Assembly: GCA_002342545.1 (NCBI GenBank)
Contig: DDQE01000001.1
Coordinates: 1 to 14,057, forward strand
DNA length: 14,057 nucleotides
Direction: 5' to 3'
DNA from: Caryophanales bacterium UBA2450
Lineage (GTDB): Bacteria > Bacillota_I > Bacilli_A > RFN20 > CAG-826
The notes beneath the pieces were generated by a model. It worked only from the letters and a program-made list of their open reading frames with translations, made no database searches and was not told where the DNA came from. Below, one piece after another: positions 12,326 through 14,057 of the stretch. Made by a program: the position numbers and the translations under genes. The first letter of the stretch is position 1, and the number at the start of each line of letters is the position of its first letter.

Positions 12326-13948
12326 ATGTCTTATTTTACCATTGAAAAGCAATATTTGTTCATACCTTTTGAACTTAAAGTTAAGCAAAAAGAATTATTA
12401 AATCATTTTTTAATAATGCTTGAAAACTCAGGTGTTGGAGATTTGATTCAAAAGTATGTTAATAACGACACTGAAGTAGGTGGAAGACCTAACTGCAATT
12501 ATCATCGATTATTCGCAGCTATAGTATATGGGTTTGCTTTTGATAGGTTTACATTAAGAGAATTAGAAGATGCTTTTCAATATGATCTTAGATACATATA
12601 TTTAATGGATTTTATACAGGTTGATTTCACCACGATATGCAAATTCATTAATAAAGTCATTGTTCCTAACGAAGAAAAAATCTTCTCTTTAATAATGAAA
12701 CAACTAGCAACAGATGTTGGTCTGGTCTTATCTAAATCCGATGCTTTTATTGATGGAACTAAATACCAAGCTAACGCTAACAAATATAAATTTGTTTGGA
12801 AACCCACTAAAAGGCATAGAAAGTTGTCGATTAAAATTAATGATGCTATTGAAAAATATGGGTTATTGCCCAATCCTAAACATGAAGAATTTATGTCTAT
12901 AGACACCGCTATAAATGCATTAATAAATCTAAAATATAAAAGAGATGAGTTAACGCCAAAAGAGTATAAAGATTTAGAGAAATTCCTAACTGCTGCATCT
13001 ATCAAAATTAATGATTATGAAGAAATGTATAAGATTATTGGAGATAATCGAAAGTCATTTTATAAAACAGATAAAGATGCTACTGCAATGGTATTAAAAG
13101 AAGATTATTATTCTAAATCCAGTTATGAATTTCATGCTGCTTATAACGTTCAGCAACTAGTAATTCGTGGATTTATCTTCGCGTATTATGTATCTAATTC
13201 TAGAACTGATATTAATGATTTCATACCGATAAATGAACAATTTTATCGATTATATCAATGCTTTCCACTAAATGAATGTGCTGATGCAGGATATGGGTCA
13301 CTAGATAATTATTCATATTTAGATAAACACCACATTGGTAATTATGTTAAACACCAATCATTTGAAGGAAATAAATCAGCTTCTAATCCAGATTGTTATC
13401 ATTTATTAAATAACGACAAAATAGTTTGTTTAAACGGATTAATTGGTGAAGAAGTTATTTTAGAAAACCGTCATCATAGGAAGAAGGAATCTGTATTTTA
13501 TAAAGTTGAAGGATGTAATAACTGTAATTGGATGCCATTTTGTAAACGTTATATGAGAAGGTGGGATGAGGATTTTAAGATATTTGAAGTTGTGAAAAAG
13601 TTAGAGAGATATAAATATCAATCTCAAGATAATCTATGTTTACCAAAAGGAATTGAATTAAGAGTAAACCGCTCTATCCAGGTTGAAGGTGATTTTGGAA
13701 TTATTAAACAAAACTATGGATATACAAGAGTTAGAAGAAGAGGAATAGAAAAAGTAACAACAGAAATTATGCTAACCGCGCTTGGATTAAATATTGCAAA
13801 ACTCATAAGGTTCTATGAAACAGGCAAACTTAACAAATACTGGAATGCACCAAATGATTTAGAACCAGAACAATTTAAAAAGCCTAGTTGGAAAAGACTT
13901 GCTAAAAAAGGAATTAAGATAAACAAAGCACAATACGAAACTAAATAG
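12326..13948 (+). CDS. IS1182-family DDE transposase
   Basis: Cut-and-paste DDE transposase of 540 residues. The N-terminal half carries the DUF772-type region (GGRPNCNYHRLFAAIVYGFA, then F-T-L-R-E-L-E-D-A-F). The catalytic triad is most likely D143 in FIDGTKYQANANKY, D320 in ECADAGYGS and E454 in IQVEGDFGIIKQ. A Cys cluster CNNCNWMPFC (397-406) lies between the last two, as in other members of the family. ATG at 12326 is chosen because GGGAGG (12313-12318) precedes it at the right distance; the longer frame from 12266 runs through the leader hairpin and adds 20 residues foreign to the family. No stop or frameshift is present, so the element may be active. Confidence 0.93.
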   Translation: MSYFTIEKQYLFIPFELKVKQKELLNHFLIMLENSGVGDLIQKYVNNDTEVGGRPNCNYHRLFAAIVYGFAFDRFTLRELEDAFQYDLRYIYLMDFIQVDFTTICKFINKVIVPNEEKIFSLIMKQLATDVGLVLSKSDAFIDGTKYQANANKYKFVWKPTKRHRKLSIKINDAIEKYGLLPNPKHEEFMSIDTAINALINLKYKRDELTPKEYKDLEKFLTAASIKINDYEEMYKIIGDNRKSFYKTDKDATAMVLKEDYYSKSSYEFHAAYNVQQLVIRGFIFAYYVSNSRTDINDFIPINEQFYRLYQCFPLNECADAGYGSLDNYSYLDKHHIGNYVKHQSFEGNKSASNPDCYHLLNNDKIVCLNGLIGEEVILENRHHRKKESVFYKVEGCNNCNWMPFCKRYMRRWDEDFKIFEVVKKLERYKYQSQDNLCLPKGIELRVNRSIQVEGDFGIIKQNYGYTRVRRRGIEKVTTEIMLTALGLNIAKLIRFYETGKLNKYWNAPNDLEPEQFKKPSWKRLAKKGIKINKAQYETK

Positions 13949-14012
13949 GTTTTTCAACAATGTTTCATTGTTGATTTTAATAGAATATGATATTTGAAGG
14001 TTAATAAGACAA

Positions 14013-14057
14013 AATAAAAGGAGCTGTTATTCACCTTTTAGGTTTTTCAACAGCCCC
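14013..14057 (-). repeat. Right terminal inverted repeat of IS1182 element
   Basis: Ends GGTTTTTCAACAGCCCC. Like the left copy it can fold on itself: GGAGCTGTT (14020-14028) with AACAGCCCC (14049-14057). It coincides with the window boundary. Confidence 0.85.

Larger units (their letters stand above)
12210..14057 (+). mobile_element. IS1182-family insertion sequence, apparently complete
   Basis: An 1848-bp element with one transposase gene and long terminal inverted repeats. The left repeat is 12210-12254 and the right repeat 14013-14057. They match over 45 bp with 4 mismatches and share CTGTTGAAAAACCTAAAAGG in their outer half. The right repeat stops exactly at the window edge, so target duplication cannot be examined. 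The sequence 5' of the left end is A-rich. Confidence 0.88.

Noticed and set aside
12191..13005. ORFs overlapping the IS1182 element in other frames (12191-12388, 12577-13005, 12714-12902)
   Set aside because: They overlap the terminal repeat and the transposase with its DDE motifs, and have no features of their own.

Overview
The window looks like a piece of a low-GC Gram-positive (Firmicutes/Bacilli-type) chromosome, possibly a gut or rumen anaerobe of the Erysipelotrichales/RF39/Acholeplasma neighbourhood. The evidence is AT-rich DNA, GGAGG-type ribosome binding sites, strong TTGAGA/TATTAT-style promoters, a PF06541 membrane protein, a lipoprotein with a Big_3-type domain, and short hairpin-plus-T terminators. 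Trp codons are TGG and brnT stops at TGA, so the genetic code is standard. The exact taxon cannot be fixed from this sequence alone.

Layout. (1) 1-440: the 5' part of an IS200/IS605 TnpA gene on the minus strand, running off the left edge, with its subterminal hairpin. (2) 577-3284, minus strand: PF06541 membrane protein, then UDP-galactopyranose mutase (glf), then a galactofuranosyltransferase-like GT2. This is a small galactofuranose surface-glycan module with a GT/glf overlap. (3) 3285-4040: about 750 bp without a protein gene. It holds two tandem ~85-bp repeats with a perfect 7+3+7 palindrome, then a strong promoter, then a ~330-nt highly structured, apparently non-coding RNA ending in a 30-bp segmented hairpin and T-run. 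No RNA family was recognised. (4) 4041-4562: a BrnT/BrnA toxin-antitoxin pair with a palindromic candidate operator over its -10 box and its own terminator. (5) 4592-4926: gene debris, including a decayed DUF1016/YhcG nuclease N-terminal fragment. (6) 5026-7440, minus: a large S41-peptidase-like lipoprotein with promoter and terminator. (7) 7454-12072: a complete type III restriction-modification locus. mod and res form a minus-strand operon, and an Xre-type regulator diverges from mod. Two matching pseudo-palindromic operators sit almost symmetrically in front of the two start codons. (8) 12210-14057: a complete-looking IS1182-family element with 45-bp inverted repeats, ending exactly at the window edge.

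The stretch 3430-14057 reads as an accessory or defence island: toxin-antitoxin, type III R-M, nuclease relic and IS element, with the unknown RNA at its edge. Both window ends lie in insertion sequences, which is what assembly contig breaks often look like. The best candidate for something undescribed is the ornate RNA at about 3637-3967. Next is the regulator-controlled type III R-M system.
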